A DNA stretch of 64,000 bases from Tranquillimonas alkanivorans. GTDB taxonomy: Bacteria; Pseudomonadota; Alphaproteobacteria; Rhodobacterales; Rhodobacteraceae. The stretch's first letter is position 1. The number at the start of each line of letters is the position of its first letter. Shown here in pieces: positions 21,145 through 33,465 of this stretch. Under the pieces are notes generated by a model, which worked only from the letters and a program-made list of their open reading frames with translations, ran no database searches and had not been told where the DNA came from. The stretch lies in NCBI RefSeq assembly GCF_900115595.1, contig NZ_FOXA01000008.1:115447-179446 (forward strand), in the 5' to 3' direction. A program made the translations under genes and the position numbers.

Positions 21145-21972
21145 ATGACCGAGCAGAAACCCGTGACCCAATCCGCCGCCACCGCCGTCAAGGCGCTTCC
21201 CGACGCCCAGACCGTGACGCAGGTCCAGCACTGGACCGACCGGCTGTTCTCGTTCCGCGTAACGCGGCCGCAAACGTTGCGCTTCCGCTCGGGCGAGTTC
21301 GTGATGATCGGGCTCATGGGCGACAACGGCAAGCCGCTGCTGCGCGCCTATTCCATCGCCTCGCCGTCCTGGGACGACGAGCTCGAGTTCTACTCGATCA
21401 AGGTGCAGGACGGGCCGCTGACCTCGAAGCTGCAGCACATCCAGGAAGGCGACCAGATCATCCTGCGGCCCAAGCCCGTGGGCACGCTGGTGCATGACGC
21501 GCTCCTGCCCGGCAAACGGATCTGGTTCTTCGCCACCGGCACCGGCATCGCGCCCTTCGCCTCGCTCATCCGCGACCCGGAGACCTACGAGAACTACGAC
21601 GAGGTCATCCTGACCCACACCTGCCGCGACGTGGCCGAGCTGGAATACGGCCGCCGGCTGGTCGAGAGCGTGAAGAACGACGAGATGCTGCGCGAGTTGA
21701 TCGGCGACGGGCTGGACAAGCTGCGCTACTACCCGACCACGACGCGCGAAGAGAGCCCGAAGATGGGCCGGATCACCGAACTTCTGAAAGACGGCACCGT
21801 GTTCCGCGACCTCGGGATCGAAGGCATGTCGCCCGAGACCGACCGGGCGATGGTCTGCGGATCGCTGGCGTTCAACCACGACCTGAAGGACATCCTCGAA
21901 GGCTTCGGCCTGCGTGAGGGCGCGAACAGCGATCCGAAGGAATACGTGGTCGAAAAGGCCTTCGTTGGCTGA
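21145..21972 (+). CDS. fpr: Ferredoxin/flavodoxin-NADP(+) reductase
   Basis: A 275-residue FAD enzyme moving electrons between NADPH and ferredoxin. It shows the FAD motif RAYSIASPSW, the pyrophosphate-binding GTLVHD region, the NADP motif FFATGTGIAPFASL and a C-terminal aromatic-poor ending EKAFVG typical of the bacterial subclass IA. A TTG nine bases upstream is a possible alternate start. As last gene of the cys cluster it probably supplies reduced ferredoxin to CysI in place of CysJ. Confidence 0.93.
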   Translation: MTEQKPVTQSAATAVKALPDAQTVTQVQHWTDRLFSFRVTRPQTLRFRSGEFVMIGLMGDNGKPLLRAYSIASPSWDDELEFYSIKVQDGPLTSKLQHIQEGDQIILRPKPVGTLVHDALLPGKRIWFFATGTGIAPFASLIRDPETYENYDEVILTHTCRDVAELEYGRRLVESVKNDEMLRELIGDGLDKLRYYPTTTREESPKMGRITELLKDGTVFRDLGIEGMSPETDRAMVCGSLAFNHDLKDILEGFGLREGANSDPKEYVVEKAFVG

Positions 21973-21999
21973 CACCGCCCACATCCCGACGTTCACAGA

Positions 22000-22030
22000 C
22001 GCCGCGCCGGACCCTCCGGCGCGGCGTTTT
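22000..22030 (+). terminator. Rho-independent terminator after fpr
   Basis: CGCCGCGCCGGA and TCCGGCGCGGCG form a perfect 12-bp stem with a CCC loop, followed by TTTT, 27 bp after the fpr stop. A textbook end of the sulfite-reduction operon. Confidence 0.9.
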
Positions 22031-22177
22031 CCGTTCCGGCCGGTCCCGGTCCTGCATGTTCGCACAGACGCCCTGCCCCGGTGCACGCCTCGGACGGGAT
22101 GCCGCAGGTGCGGCCGGAACGACAGGTGCCGCTCAACGTTGCGCTGCTGACGAACACCAACGCATGGAGAAGCCGAG

Positions 22178-22672
22178 ATGAAAGGTCCCGAAGTTTCCCT
22201 CAAGCACCTGCAACGTGCGCTCACGATGGAGCTGACGACGGTCAACACCTACTTCTACCAAGAGCGTCAGCTCGATGACTGGGGCGTCGACCGCCTGGCC
22301 GAGCGCATGCGCGAGGAGATCGAGGAAGAGCGTGGCCACGCCCAGGCGTTCCTGACGCGCATCCTGTTCCTCGACGGCAAGGCCGACGTGCAGACGCTCG
22401 ACGACATCGAGAAGCCCGAGAGCGTGCGCGGCATCTTCGACACCCAGCTGCGCATGGAAAAGGAGGCTCGCGAGTACTACGACAAGGCCGCCAACGAGTG
22501 CCGCGAGGCCGGCGACCTGGGATCGTTCGAGCTGTTCATGAACATCCTCAAGGACGAGGAGGACCACATCGACTTCGTGGAAGAGCAGTTCGACCTGATG
22601 GAGCTGATGGGTGACCAGCTTTACGTCGCACGCCAGGTCTCCTCGGTGAGCAAGGACGACGACGATATCTGA
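22178..22672 (+). CDS. bfr: Bacterioferritin-like protein lacking the heme methionine
   Basis: A 164-residue four-helix ferritin for iron storage. Diiron ferroxidase residues align with E. coli Bfr numbering: E18, Y25, E51, H54, and later glutamates with DEEDHIDF. However, position 52, the Met that ligates heme between two subunits, is Arg (EEERGH). The subunit is therefore probably unable to bind heme alone; it may form a heme-free shell or pair with another subunit. The ATG follows GGAGAAG. Convergent with guaB. Confidence 0.9.
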   Translation: MKGPEVSLKHLQRALTMELTTVNTYFYQERQLDDWGVDRLAERMREEIEEERGHAQAFLTRILFLDGKADVQTLDDIEKPESVRGIFDTQLRMEKEAREYYDKAANECREAGDLGSFELFMNILKDEEDHIDFVEEQFDLMELMGDQLYVARQVSSVSKDDDDI

Positions 22673-22714
22673 GGCGCCGCACCGGCGGCACAATGATGCC
22701 GTCGGCCGCCCACG

Positions 22715-24202
<1,488 letters not shown>

Positions 24203-24312
24203 CTATTTCACGGCCCGTGACGAAAGGGAAGCCCCCTCTCCCGCTGGACATGAGCCCCGCATGCGCCACGTGCAACCGCGACACCCGGCGCGGCGTTTGT
24301 TATGAACGAGCC

Positions 24313-25665
24313 ATGAACACCAAATTCATCCAGTCCGCCCGGCGGAGCATCGTCGGCATCCCCACCTTCCTGCGAGAGCTGGCAAGCTTCGTCGCCTTCG
24401 CGGTGCGGCGCTTCTATGGCGACCAGCTGGGCCAGTCGGCGGGGGCGCTGACGTATTCGACCCTTCTGGCGCTGGTGCCGCTGATGGTGCTGACGCTGGC
24501 GATCCTGTCGGGTTTTCCCGCCTTCGACGCGGTGCGCGACCGGATGGAAGAGCTGTTTTTCACCGCCGTCGTCCCGGAGGTCGGGATCGAGATACAACAG
24601 TACCTCACGCGGTTCTCGGCCAATGCCAGCAACCTGACGGCCGTGGGCATCGCCGCGCTCGCCGTGGCCGCGGTGCTGCTTTTGTGGACCATCGAGGCGA
24701 CGCTGAACCAGGTCTGGCGGGTGGAGCGGCCCCGCCCCATCGGCGTGCGGCTGCTGATCTACTGGACCGTGCTGACGCTGGGCCCGCTGCTTCTGGCCAT
24801 CGGCTTTGCGCCGACCAACGGGGTGCTGGCAACGGCGATACGCTATGCCGAGACCGGAGTGGGCACAGATACCCTCGACGTGCCGAGCAGCGCGCTGCAC
24901 GTGATCTTCCCGCTGCTCGGGCAGTCGCTGACCTTCATGCTGCTCTACAAGCTCGTTCCCGCGCGTCCCGTGCGACTGCAGCACGCGGCGCTCGGCGGGG
25001 CCATTGCGGGTATCGCGTTCCAGATCCTGCGCTGGGGGTTCAACAGCTTTCTGACCAGCGGATCGACCTACGAAACGATCTATGGCGCGCTGGCGGTGCT
25101 GCCGATCTTCCTGGTCTGGGTCTATTCGTCTTGGACGGTGATCATCTTCGGCGCGGTCTTCGCCGCGTCCTTCCCCGACTGGTGGCAGACGCGCGACCCG
25201 GACCCCGGCCGAGACCTGACGCCGGCAGGGCGGCTTGAGGTGGCTGTGGTCGTGCTGGGCGTGCTGTTCCGCCACTCCGAGAAGGGCGGCACCGTGGCGC
25301 TGTCCGAGGTGCAGGATGCCGCGCCCATCGACCTGCGCGACCCGATCATCGAGTGCCTCGTCGACCGCGGCTACATCGTGACGACCGAGACGAGCTGCCT
25401 GAGCCTGTCGCGTGACCTTTACCGCGCGACGGTGGCGGACCTTGCGCGGGACTTGGAACTCTCGCTGGGCGCCCTGCCGCCGGAAACTGTGCCCGGCGCG
25501 CACGAGGACCGCGCCATGGCCCGCATCGCAGGCAGTTCCGGCAGCCTGCCCGACTTGCTCAAGCAGCTGTTCCAGGCCGAGAACACGATCCTCGCCCGCC
25601 CCTTGGCCGAAGTGATCCAGGCGCGCGCGGTGGAGGCCACGCCGCTCGCCCGGTCGAGCGCCTGA
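24313..25665 (+). CDS. YihY/BrkB-family inner-membrane protein
   Basis: A 450-residue integral membrane protein. The first ~300 residues have about six hydrophobic spans and the family signature GALTYSTLLALVPLMVL, with the later VWVYSSWTVIIFGAVFAASF. The C-terminal ~140 residues are soluble and look like a winged-helix-type module (DPIIECLVDRGYIVTTE). Older annotations call such proteins ribonuclease BN, which is incorrect for this family. Function is unknown; an envelope or transport role is suspected. It is read divergently from guaB and converges with the agl operon. Confidence 0.88.
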   Translation: MNTKFIQSARRSIVGIPTFLRELASFVAFAVRRFYGDQLGQSAGALTYSTLLALVPLMVLTLAILSGFPAFDAVRDRMEELFFTAVVPEVGIEIQQYLTRFSANASNLTAVGIAALAVAAVLLLWTIEATLNQVWRVERPRPIGVRLLIYWTVLTLGPLLLAIGFAPTNGVLATAIRYAETGVGTDTLDVPSSALHVIFPLLGQSLTFMLLYKLVPARPVRLQHAALGGAIAGIAFQILRWGFNSFLTSGSTYETIYGALAVLPIFLVWVYSSWTVIIFGAVFAASFPDWWQTRDPDPGRDLTPAGRLEVAVVVLGVLFRHSEKGGTVALSEVQDAAPIDLRDPIIECLVDRGYIVTTETSCLSLSRDLYRATVADLARDLELSLGALPPETVPGAHEDRAMARIAGSSGSLPDLLKQLFQAENTILARPLAEVIQARAVEATPLARSSA

Positions 25666-25685
25666 GCGCCGGCGGCCGGTCCGCT

Positions 25686-25720
25686 CCGACAGGACATCAC
25701 CTCCCTCACCGACCTGTCGG
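25686..25720. terminator. Inverted repeat between convergent YihY gene and aglK
   Basis: CCGACAGG and CCTGTCGG, eight perfect base pairs with a 19-nt loop, lie in the 90-bp convergent gap. Possible shared transcript end; the long loop and lack of a T-run make this weak. Confidence 0.3.
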
Positions 25721-25755
25721 GCCGATGAGGAGAGAACGGTGCCGGGCGGCGCCGC

Positions 25756-26847
<1,092 letters not shown>

Positions 26848-26869
26848 GGTTTCCCTCCCCTCGATCCAG

Positions 26870-28540
<1,671 letters not shown>

Positions 28541-28553
28541 GCCTCCTTCGTCG

Positions 28554-29702
28554 TCACTTCACCGAGCCGGCCAAAAGGCCGCGGACCAGGTATTTCTGCA
28601 TCGCGAAGAAGACCACAAGCGGCACCGCGATGGACACGAAGGCCGCCGTGGCGAGAATGCCCCAGTCGCCCCCGCGCGAACCAAGCAGGTCGTCGGCAAT
28701 CTTCACGGTCATGACCTTGGCCTCGTCGGCCGATGGCAGGAATACCTTGGCCACCAGCAGGTCGTTCCAGGTCCACAGGAACTGAAAGATCGCGAATGCC
28801 GCCAAGGCCGGGAACGACAGCGGCAGCACGATGCGCACGAAAAGCTGGAAGTCCGTCGCACCGTCCACCTTGGCGCTTTCGATGATGTCACGCGGCAGGC
28901 CCACCATGTAGTTTCGCAGCAGGTACACCGCGAGCGGCAGGCCGAAGCCGGTATGCGCCAGCCAGATGCCAAGGAAGCTCTGCCCGATGCCGATGGCCTG
29001 GTGCAGCTTGAGAAGCGGCACCAGCGCAAGCTGAAGCGGAACCACCAGCAGGCCCACCACCGCCGCGATCAGAAGCCCCCGCCCCGGGAAGTCCATCCAT
29101 GCCAGCGCGTAGGCCGCGAAGGCGGCGATCAGGATCGGGATGATCGTCGCCGGGATCGTCACGGTCATCGTGTTGATGAAAGCGCGGTCCATGTTGTCGG
29201 CCGTCAGCACCGTCCGATAGTTGTCGAGCGTAAATTCCGGTGGCGTCTCGGCCTCGAAATAGATGCGCGGCGGGCGGCGCGGCTCTTCCGGCAGGACATA
29301 GCGGTAATCGCCGTTGGGCTGGACGGTCAGGATCTCTCCGTCGCCCAGGTCGGCCTGGCCCCCCGCCGGAAACTCGGCCGGGTTGCGGCCGGTGTCGCCG
29401 AAGGCCGAGATCGTGCTTTCGCCCGCGGCAAAGCTCGCGGCCACCTCGTCGGTGGCGAAGATGTTGCCCTCGATGATGTACGCGCCCTCGTCCGTCACCA
29501 CCGGGTCCGAGGCGCGGGTGGCATAGGTCAGCTCGACCGAGAACGGCGCCTGCCACCAGCCCGAGGCCGAGATCTGGTCGCGGTCGCGGAAGGACGAGAC
29601 CAGAAGCCCCACTGTCGGGATCAGCCACAGGAGCACCATGACGATGACCGAGATGTTGACGGCCCAGGTCAGGCCCGACTTCTTTCCGGCGATGTTGTCC
29701 AT
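28554..29702 (-). CDS. aglG: Alpha-glucoside ABC transporter permease AglG
   Basis: A 382-residue MalG-type inner-membrane permease. The EAA loop that docks the ATPase is ESAKVDGATDFQLFVRIVL. Between the first span (residues ~15-35) and the next spans lies an unusually long extracytoplasmic insert of roughly 100 residues (about 45-150), rich in Asp/Glu/Gly and apparently soluble. Ordinary MalG proteins are about 280-300 residues. Agl-type permeases share this enlargement, which may contact the binding protein. Spaced 13 bp from aglF and from aglA. Confidence 0.92.
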   Translation of the reverse strand: MDNIAGKKSGLTWAVNISVIVMVLLWLIPTVGLLVSSFRDRDQISASGWWQAPFSVELTYATRASDPVVTDEGAYIIEGNIFATDEVAASFAAGESTISAFGDTGRNPAEFPAGGQADLGDGEILTVQPNGDYRYVLPEEPRRPPRIYFEAETPPEFTLDNYRTVLTADNMDRAFINTMTVTIPATIIPILIAAFAAYALAWMDFPGRGLLIAAVVGLLVVPLQLALVPLLKLHQAIGIGQSFLGIWLAHTGFGLPLAVYLLRNYMVGLPRDIIESAKVDGATDFQLFVRIVLPLSFPALAAFAIFQFLWTWNDLLVAKVFLPSADEAKVMTVKIADDLLGSRGGDWGILATAAFVSIAVPLVVFFAMQKYLVRGLLAGSVK

Positions 29703-29715
29703 GTCGTCCCCTCCC

Positions 29716-30693
29716 TCAGCGCAATTCCTTGCGGGCCTGTCGGATGTTCCAGATCATCACCGGCAGCACCACGATCATGATGACGAAGGCCACGGCGGTC
29801 GCGCGCCCGTCGTCGCGGAACATGAAACTCATCATGTAGCTGGGCAGGATGTCGGTGCCGAAATTGCCCCCCGTCATCGTGTAGACGATATCGAACACCT
29901 TGAGCACGAGCACCGTGATGGTCGTCCAGACCACGACGATCGTACCCATGATCTGCGGCACCATGATCTTGAAGAACAGCTGGAACGGGTTCGCCCCGTC
30001 GATGATCGCGGCCTCAATGGTCTCCTCGGGGATACCTCGCAGCGCGGCCGAGAGGATCACCATGGCGAAGCCCGTCTGGATCCAGATCAGGATCACCATC
30101 AGGAAGAAGTTGTTCCAGAACGGGATCTGGAGGACGTCCAGCGGCTCCATCCCGAAACTGTCTCGCACCGCGTTGATCAGGCCGATATCCTCGTCCACGG
30201 CGTAGACGAACTTCCATATCAGCGAGGCGCCGACGAACGAAATCGCCATCGGCATGAAGATCAGCGACTTGGCGATGTTGCCCCAGCGCAGCTTGTCGGT
30301 CAGCTGCGCCGCCAGCAGCCCCAGGAAGGTTGAGGCGGCGGGCACGAAGAGGATCCACAGGATGTTGTTGAAGAACGCCGTCTGGAATTCATCGCTGGCG
30401 AACAGGTTGGCGTAGTTGCCGAAGCCGATGAACTCGTCCCCCGAGCGGTTGTAGAGCGACCGCCAGAACGAGCCCACGACCGGGTAGGCCAGGTACAACC
30501 CCAGCGCGAAGACGGCGGGGAACATGAACAGCCATGGGCGTACCTGATTGGCCCGGTTGATGTTCTTCCCCGGATCCTTGCCCTTGGCCGGGAAGATGAA
30601 CCGGTCGAGGATGAAATTTGATAAGTAGAAATAGGCGATACAGCCGCCCACGCCGATGACGATCGTCAGAACACCCTGGAAGATCGGGTTCAT
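29716..30693 (-). CDS. aglF: Alpha-glucoside ABC transporter permease AglF
   Basis: A 325-residue MalF-type permease with six or more membrane spans. It opens with an unusual extra N-terminal span (GVLTIVIGVGGCIAYFYL) ahead of the core. The ATPase-docking EAA motif is EAAIIDGANPFQLFFKIMVP. It follows aglE after 92 bp containing a strong stem-loop and precedes aglG by 13 bp. Confidence 0.93.
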   Translation of the reverse strand: MNPIFQGVLTIVIGVGGCIAYFYLSNFILDRFIFPAKGKDPGKNINRANQVRPWLFMFPAVFALGLYLAYPVVGSFWRSLYNRSGDEFIGFGNYANLFASDEFQTAFFNNILWILFVPAASTFLGLLAAQLTDKLRWGNIAKSLIFMPMAISFVGASLIWKFVYAVDEDIGLINAVRDSFGMEPLDVLQIPFWNNFFLMVILIWIQTGFAMVILSAALRGIPEETIEAAIIDGANPFQLFFKIMVPQIMGTIVVVWTTITVLVLKVFDIVYTMTGGNFGTDILPSYMMSFMFRDDGRATAVAFVIMIVVLPVMIWNIRQARKELR

Positions 30694-30723
30694 GGCGCGC
30701 CTCCCCCGCTGCCTTTTTTATGT

Positions 30724-30749
30724 GGGCGCCGGCGGGATCGCCGGCGCCC
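30724..30749 (-). promoter_or_regulatory. Intergenic stem-loop between aglE and aglF
   Basis: GGGCGCCGGC and GCCGGCGCCC form a perfect 10-bp stem with a 6-nt loop. On the coding (minus) strand no T-run follows, so it is unlikely to be a simple terminator. In malE-malF-like operons a hairpin here protects the upstream mRNA so that binding protein greatly exceeds permease; the same role is inferred. Confidence 0.7.
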
Positions 30750-30785
30750 GTGTCGTCAGCCTAGCACGTCAGGTGCACCGCAGCG

Positions 30786-32138
30786 TCACTGGATCTGTTC
30801 CCAGCGGTCCTGGATCTGCCCGGTCACGTCCTCGGCCCCGGCACCGGTCTGGTAGTCGACCATCCCGGTCCAGAAGGCGCCCGCGCCGATTTCACCCGGC
30901 ATCAGGTCCGAGGCGTCGAAGCGGAAGGTCGTGGCTTCGGTCAGGATCTGGTTGAGGTTGCGCTGCACGTCCGACGGGAACACAGCCGGGTTGGCGTCGG
31001 CATAGGGCGTCAGGAAGCCCGACTGCGCCATCCAGATCTCGTGCGCGATGGGTGTCTTGAGGAACTCGACGAACGCCTGCGCCGCTTCGCTGTCGTTCGT
31101 GATGGCGAACATCGTGCCCGCGCCCAGCACCGGACGGCCGAGGTCCTGTTCCTCGTAGGCTGGGAAGTAGAAGAAGTCGACGTCGAGGCCCACTTCGGTG
31201 CCCTCGGGGAAGAAGGTCGGGATGAACGTCGCCTGCTTGTGCATGTAGCACTCGGGCGGGAACTGGAAGAGCCCGCTAGGCGCGTCGCGGAAATCGGTGC
31301 TGGCCACCGCCTCGGCGCCGCCGCTGACGAAATCGTCGTTGCGGGAGAACCAGCCGTATTCCTCGATCGCGTTCACCACCGCCGGGTCGTCGAACGGAAT
31401 CTCGTTGGTCACCCACTGGTCATAGACCTCGGGCGGCTGCGTGCGCAGCATCATGTCCTCGACCCAGTCGGTCGCCGGCCAGCCGGTCGCCGCGCCCGAA
31501 CCCAAGCCGATGCACCACGGCGTGCCGCCATCATCCACGATTTGCTGGGTGAGGTCCTTGAGCTCCTCCATCGTCTCGGGGATCTCGTAACCCATTTCCT
31601 CGAAGGCCTCGGGCACGTACCAGACGATGGATTTCACGTCGATCTTGTACGGAAAGACGTAAAGCTGCTCTTCCCCGTCCGGGCCCGCGAAAGTGGCGAG
31701 GTCCACCCAGCTGTCGCCGGCGGCATAATTCTCGCGAATCCAGTCTGCCGTTTCCTCTCCAAGCGGCGTCAGTTCACCTCGAGAAGCGAGGTCCGAAGCC
31801 AGGCCCGGCTGCGGGAACACGGCGATGTTCGGGGCCGAGTCCGCCTCGGTCGAGATGACGATGTCCTGCTCGAAGCTGTCGGAGCCGGAATAGTTGACGG
31901 TGGCGCCCGTCGCCTCCTCGAAGTAGGCGGTCACGCTGGTGAACAGGTCGCTGTCGAGCCCGGTCCAGGGGCCGGTAATTTCGATCGACTGGCCGCTGAG
32001 GTCGTACTGCCCGGCGAACTGATCGAAGCTGTCCCAGTTGAATTCGCCGCTGCCCGGCTCGAACTCGAGGTTCTGCGCCACGGCCATCCCGGTGCCGAGG
32101 GCCAGCGTCGCGGCCCCCGCGAAAAGCATTGTCTTCAT
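30786..32138 (-). CDS. aglE: Alpha-glucoside periplasmic binding protein
   Basis: A 450-residue solute-binding protein (family 1) starting MKTMLFAGAATLALGTGM with cleavage after AVAQ, so periplasmic. I set the start at 32138 because GGAGGATTTGCAATG gives a strong ribosome-binding site; an in-frame extension further upstream would run through the operator. It captures alpha-glucosides for AglFGK. It is the first gene of the operon and is controlled by the palindrome 67 bp ahead of its start. Confidence 0.93.
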   Translation of the reverse strand: MKTMLFAGAATLALGTGMAVAQNLEFEPGSGEFNWDSFDQFAGQYDLSGQSIEITGPWTGLDSDLFTSVTAYFEEATGATVNYSGSDSFEQDIVISTEADSAPNIAVFPQPGLASDLASRGELTPLGEETADWIRENYAAGDSWVDLATFAGPDGEEQLYVFPYKIDVKSIVWYVPEAFEEMGYEIPETMEELKDLTQQIVDDGGTPWCIGLGSGAATGWPATDWVEDMMLRTQPPEVYDQWVTNEIPFDDPAVVNAIEEYGWFSRNDDFVSGGAEAVASTDFRDAPSGLFQFPPECYMHKQATFIPTFFPEGTEVGLDVDFFYFPAYEEQDLGRPVLGAGTMFAITNDSEAAQAFVEFLKTPIAHEIWMAQSGFLTPYADANPAVFPSDVQRNLNQILTEATTFRFDASDLMPGEIGAGAFWTGMVDYQTGAGAEDVTGQIQDRWEQIQ

Positions 32139-32204
32139 TGCAAATCCTCCCGATTTTACACGGTTCGGCCGCCGCCACACAACGGTGCGCCCCGCATGTT
32201 CTGT

Positions 32205-32216
32205 CAAAGCGCTTTG
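32205..32216. promoter_or_regulatory. LacI-type operator in front of aglE
   Basis: CAAAGCGCTTTG is a perfect 12-bp palindrome with the central CG step typical of LacI/GalR sites. It lies 67 bp upstream of the aglE start in the divergent aglE-aglR region and is the likely AglR site for the transport operon. Confidence 0.75.
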
Positions 32217-32371
32217 GACGATACGACCGTCACGCACTAGTGATAGAGCCTCATCTTCACGCTTGGCAAGGTTAAGCAAACGCAGGGTTTTGCGTCGGCA
32301 GTCATGCCGCGGCGCGGCGGCGGCGGGGCTTTGACCTCGTGTCCTGCCGCCGGTACGCTCGGTCGCGTCTG

Positions 32372-32383
32372 CAAGCGCTTTGG
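32372..32383. promoter_or_regulatory. Second LacI-type operator just ahead of aglR
   Basis: CAAGCGCTTTGG shares AAGCGCTTTGG with the aglE site and ends 14 bp before the aglR ATG. It suggests autoregulation of aglR and a possible DNA loop between the two sites, 167 bp apart. Confidence 0.7.
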
Positions 32384-32397
32384 ATGCCCGCCCCCAC

Positions 32398-33462
32398 ATG
32401 AACCTGCGTGAGTTGTCGAAGACACTTGGCCTGTCCCAGACCACGGTAAGCCGGGCGCTCAACGGCTATCCCGAGGTCAGCGAGGCGACGCGCAAGCGCG
32501 TCGAGGCGGCGGCGCTGCGCCATGACTACCGTCCCAACACCCGCGCCAAGAGCCTGGCGACCGGCCGCACGATGACCATCGCGCACGTCATCCCGATGTC
32601 GACCAAGCACGAGATGGTAAACCCCGTCTTCGCCGACTTCATCGCCGGCGCGGGCGAGACGTACCAGAAGGCGGGCTACGACATGCTGCTGTCGGTGGTC
32701 AGCGACCCCGAAGAGGCGAACGCGTATCGCGGGCTCGCCGCGCGCAACACGGTGGACGGGATGATCGTGCACGCCCCGCGCGCGGAAGACCCGCGACTGG
32801 CGCTGCTCAGGAAGCTGGACGTGCCTTTCGTCGTGCACGGCCGCTTTCCCGGCGTGGACGAGGGCGACGGCTATTCCTGGCTCGACACCAACAACCGCCG
32901 CGGGTTCGAGCGGGCGACGAGCTTCCTGATCGACCTCGGCCACCGGCGCATCGCGCTGATCAACGGCCTGCCCGAGCTCGACTTCGCCATCCGGCGCGAG
33001 GACGGCTATCGCCGCGCGCTCGACGCGGCCGGCCTCCCCTTCGACCCGGCGCTGGTGCGCGGGGACGAGATGACCGAGTTCTACGGCCACGACGCCGCCG
33101 CCGAGATGCTGGACGCGCCCGACCCACCGACCGCCTTCCTCACCTCGTCTATGATCGTCGCGATGGGCGTGCGGCGGGCGATCCAGGATCGCGGGCTTGC
33201 CTTGGGGCGCGACGTGTCGGTGATCACGCACGACGACGACCTGTCCTACTTCCGCACCTCGACGCCGGAACCCACCTTCACCGCGCTGCATTCCTCCGTG
33301 CGGGATCACGGGAGGAAATGCGCGCAGATGCTGATCGACCTCATCGCCGATCGCACGCGCGCGCCGATGCGTGAACTGCTCGAGGCCGATTTCCTGGTCG
33401 GGCGCTCCACGGGCCCGGCCCCCGCCGCCGACTGGCGGATCACCGCAACGCAACGGGACTGA
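32398..33462 (+). CDS. aglR: LacI-family repressor of the alpha-glucoside locus
   Basis: A 354-residue regulator. The N-terminal HTH is MNLRELSKTLGLSQTTVSRA with hinge helix following, then a periplasmic-binding-protein-like effector domain (about 60-330). The ATG at 32398 is chosen because the HTH begins there; a TTG six codons earlier lies inside the operator. Divergent from aglEFGAK and co-directional with the GH1 and glucokinase genes (3-bp gap to the former), as expected for the local sugar regulator. Confidence 0.92.
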   Translation: MNLRELSKTLGLSQTTVSRALNGYPEVSEATRKRVEAAALRHDYRPNTRAKSLATGRTMTIAHVIPMSTKHEMVNPVFADFIAGAGETYQKAGYDMLLSVVSDPEEANAYRGLAARNTVDGMIVHAPRAEDPRLALLRKLDVPFVVHGRFPGVDEGDGYSWLDTNNRRGFERATSFLIDLGHRRIALINGLPELDFAIRREDGYRRALDAAGLPFDPALVRGDEMTEFYGHDAAAEMLDAPDPPTAFLTSSMIVAMGVRRAIQDRGLALGRDVSVITHDDDLSYFRTSTPEPTFTALHSSVRDHGRKCAQMLIDLIADRTRAPMRELLEADFLVGRSTGPAPAADWRITATQRD

Positions 33463-33465
33463 CGC

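Noticed and set aside
24313..25665. Annotation as ribonuclease BN
   Set aside because: This old label for YihY/BrkB proteins came from a mistaken gene assignment; the sequence is an integral membrane protein without nuclease motifs.
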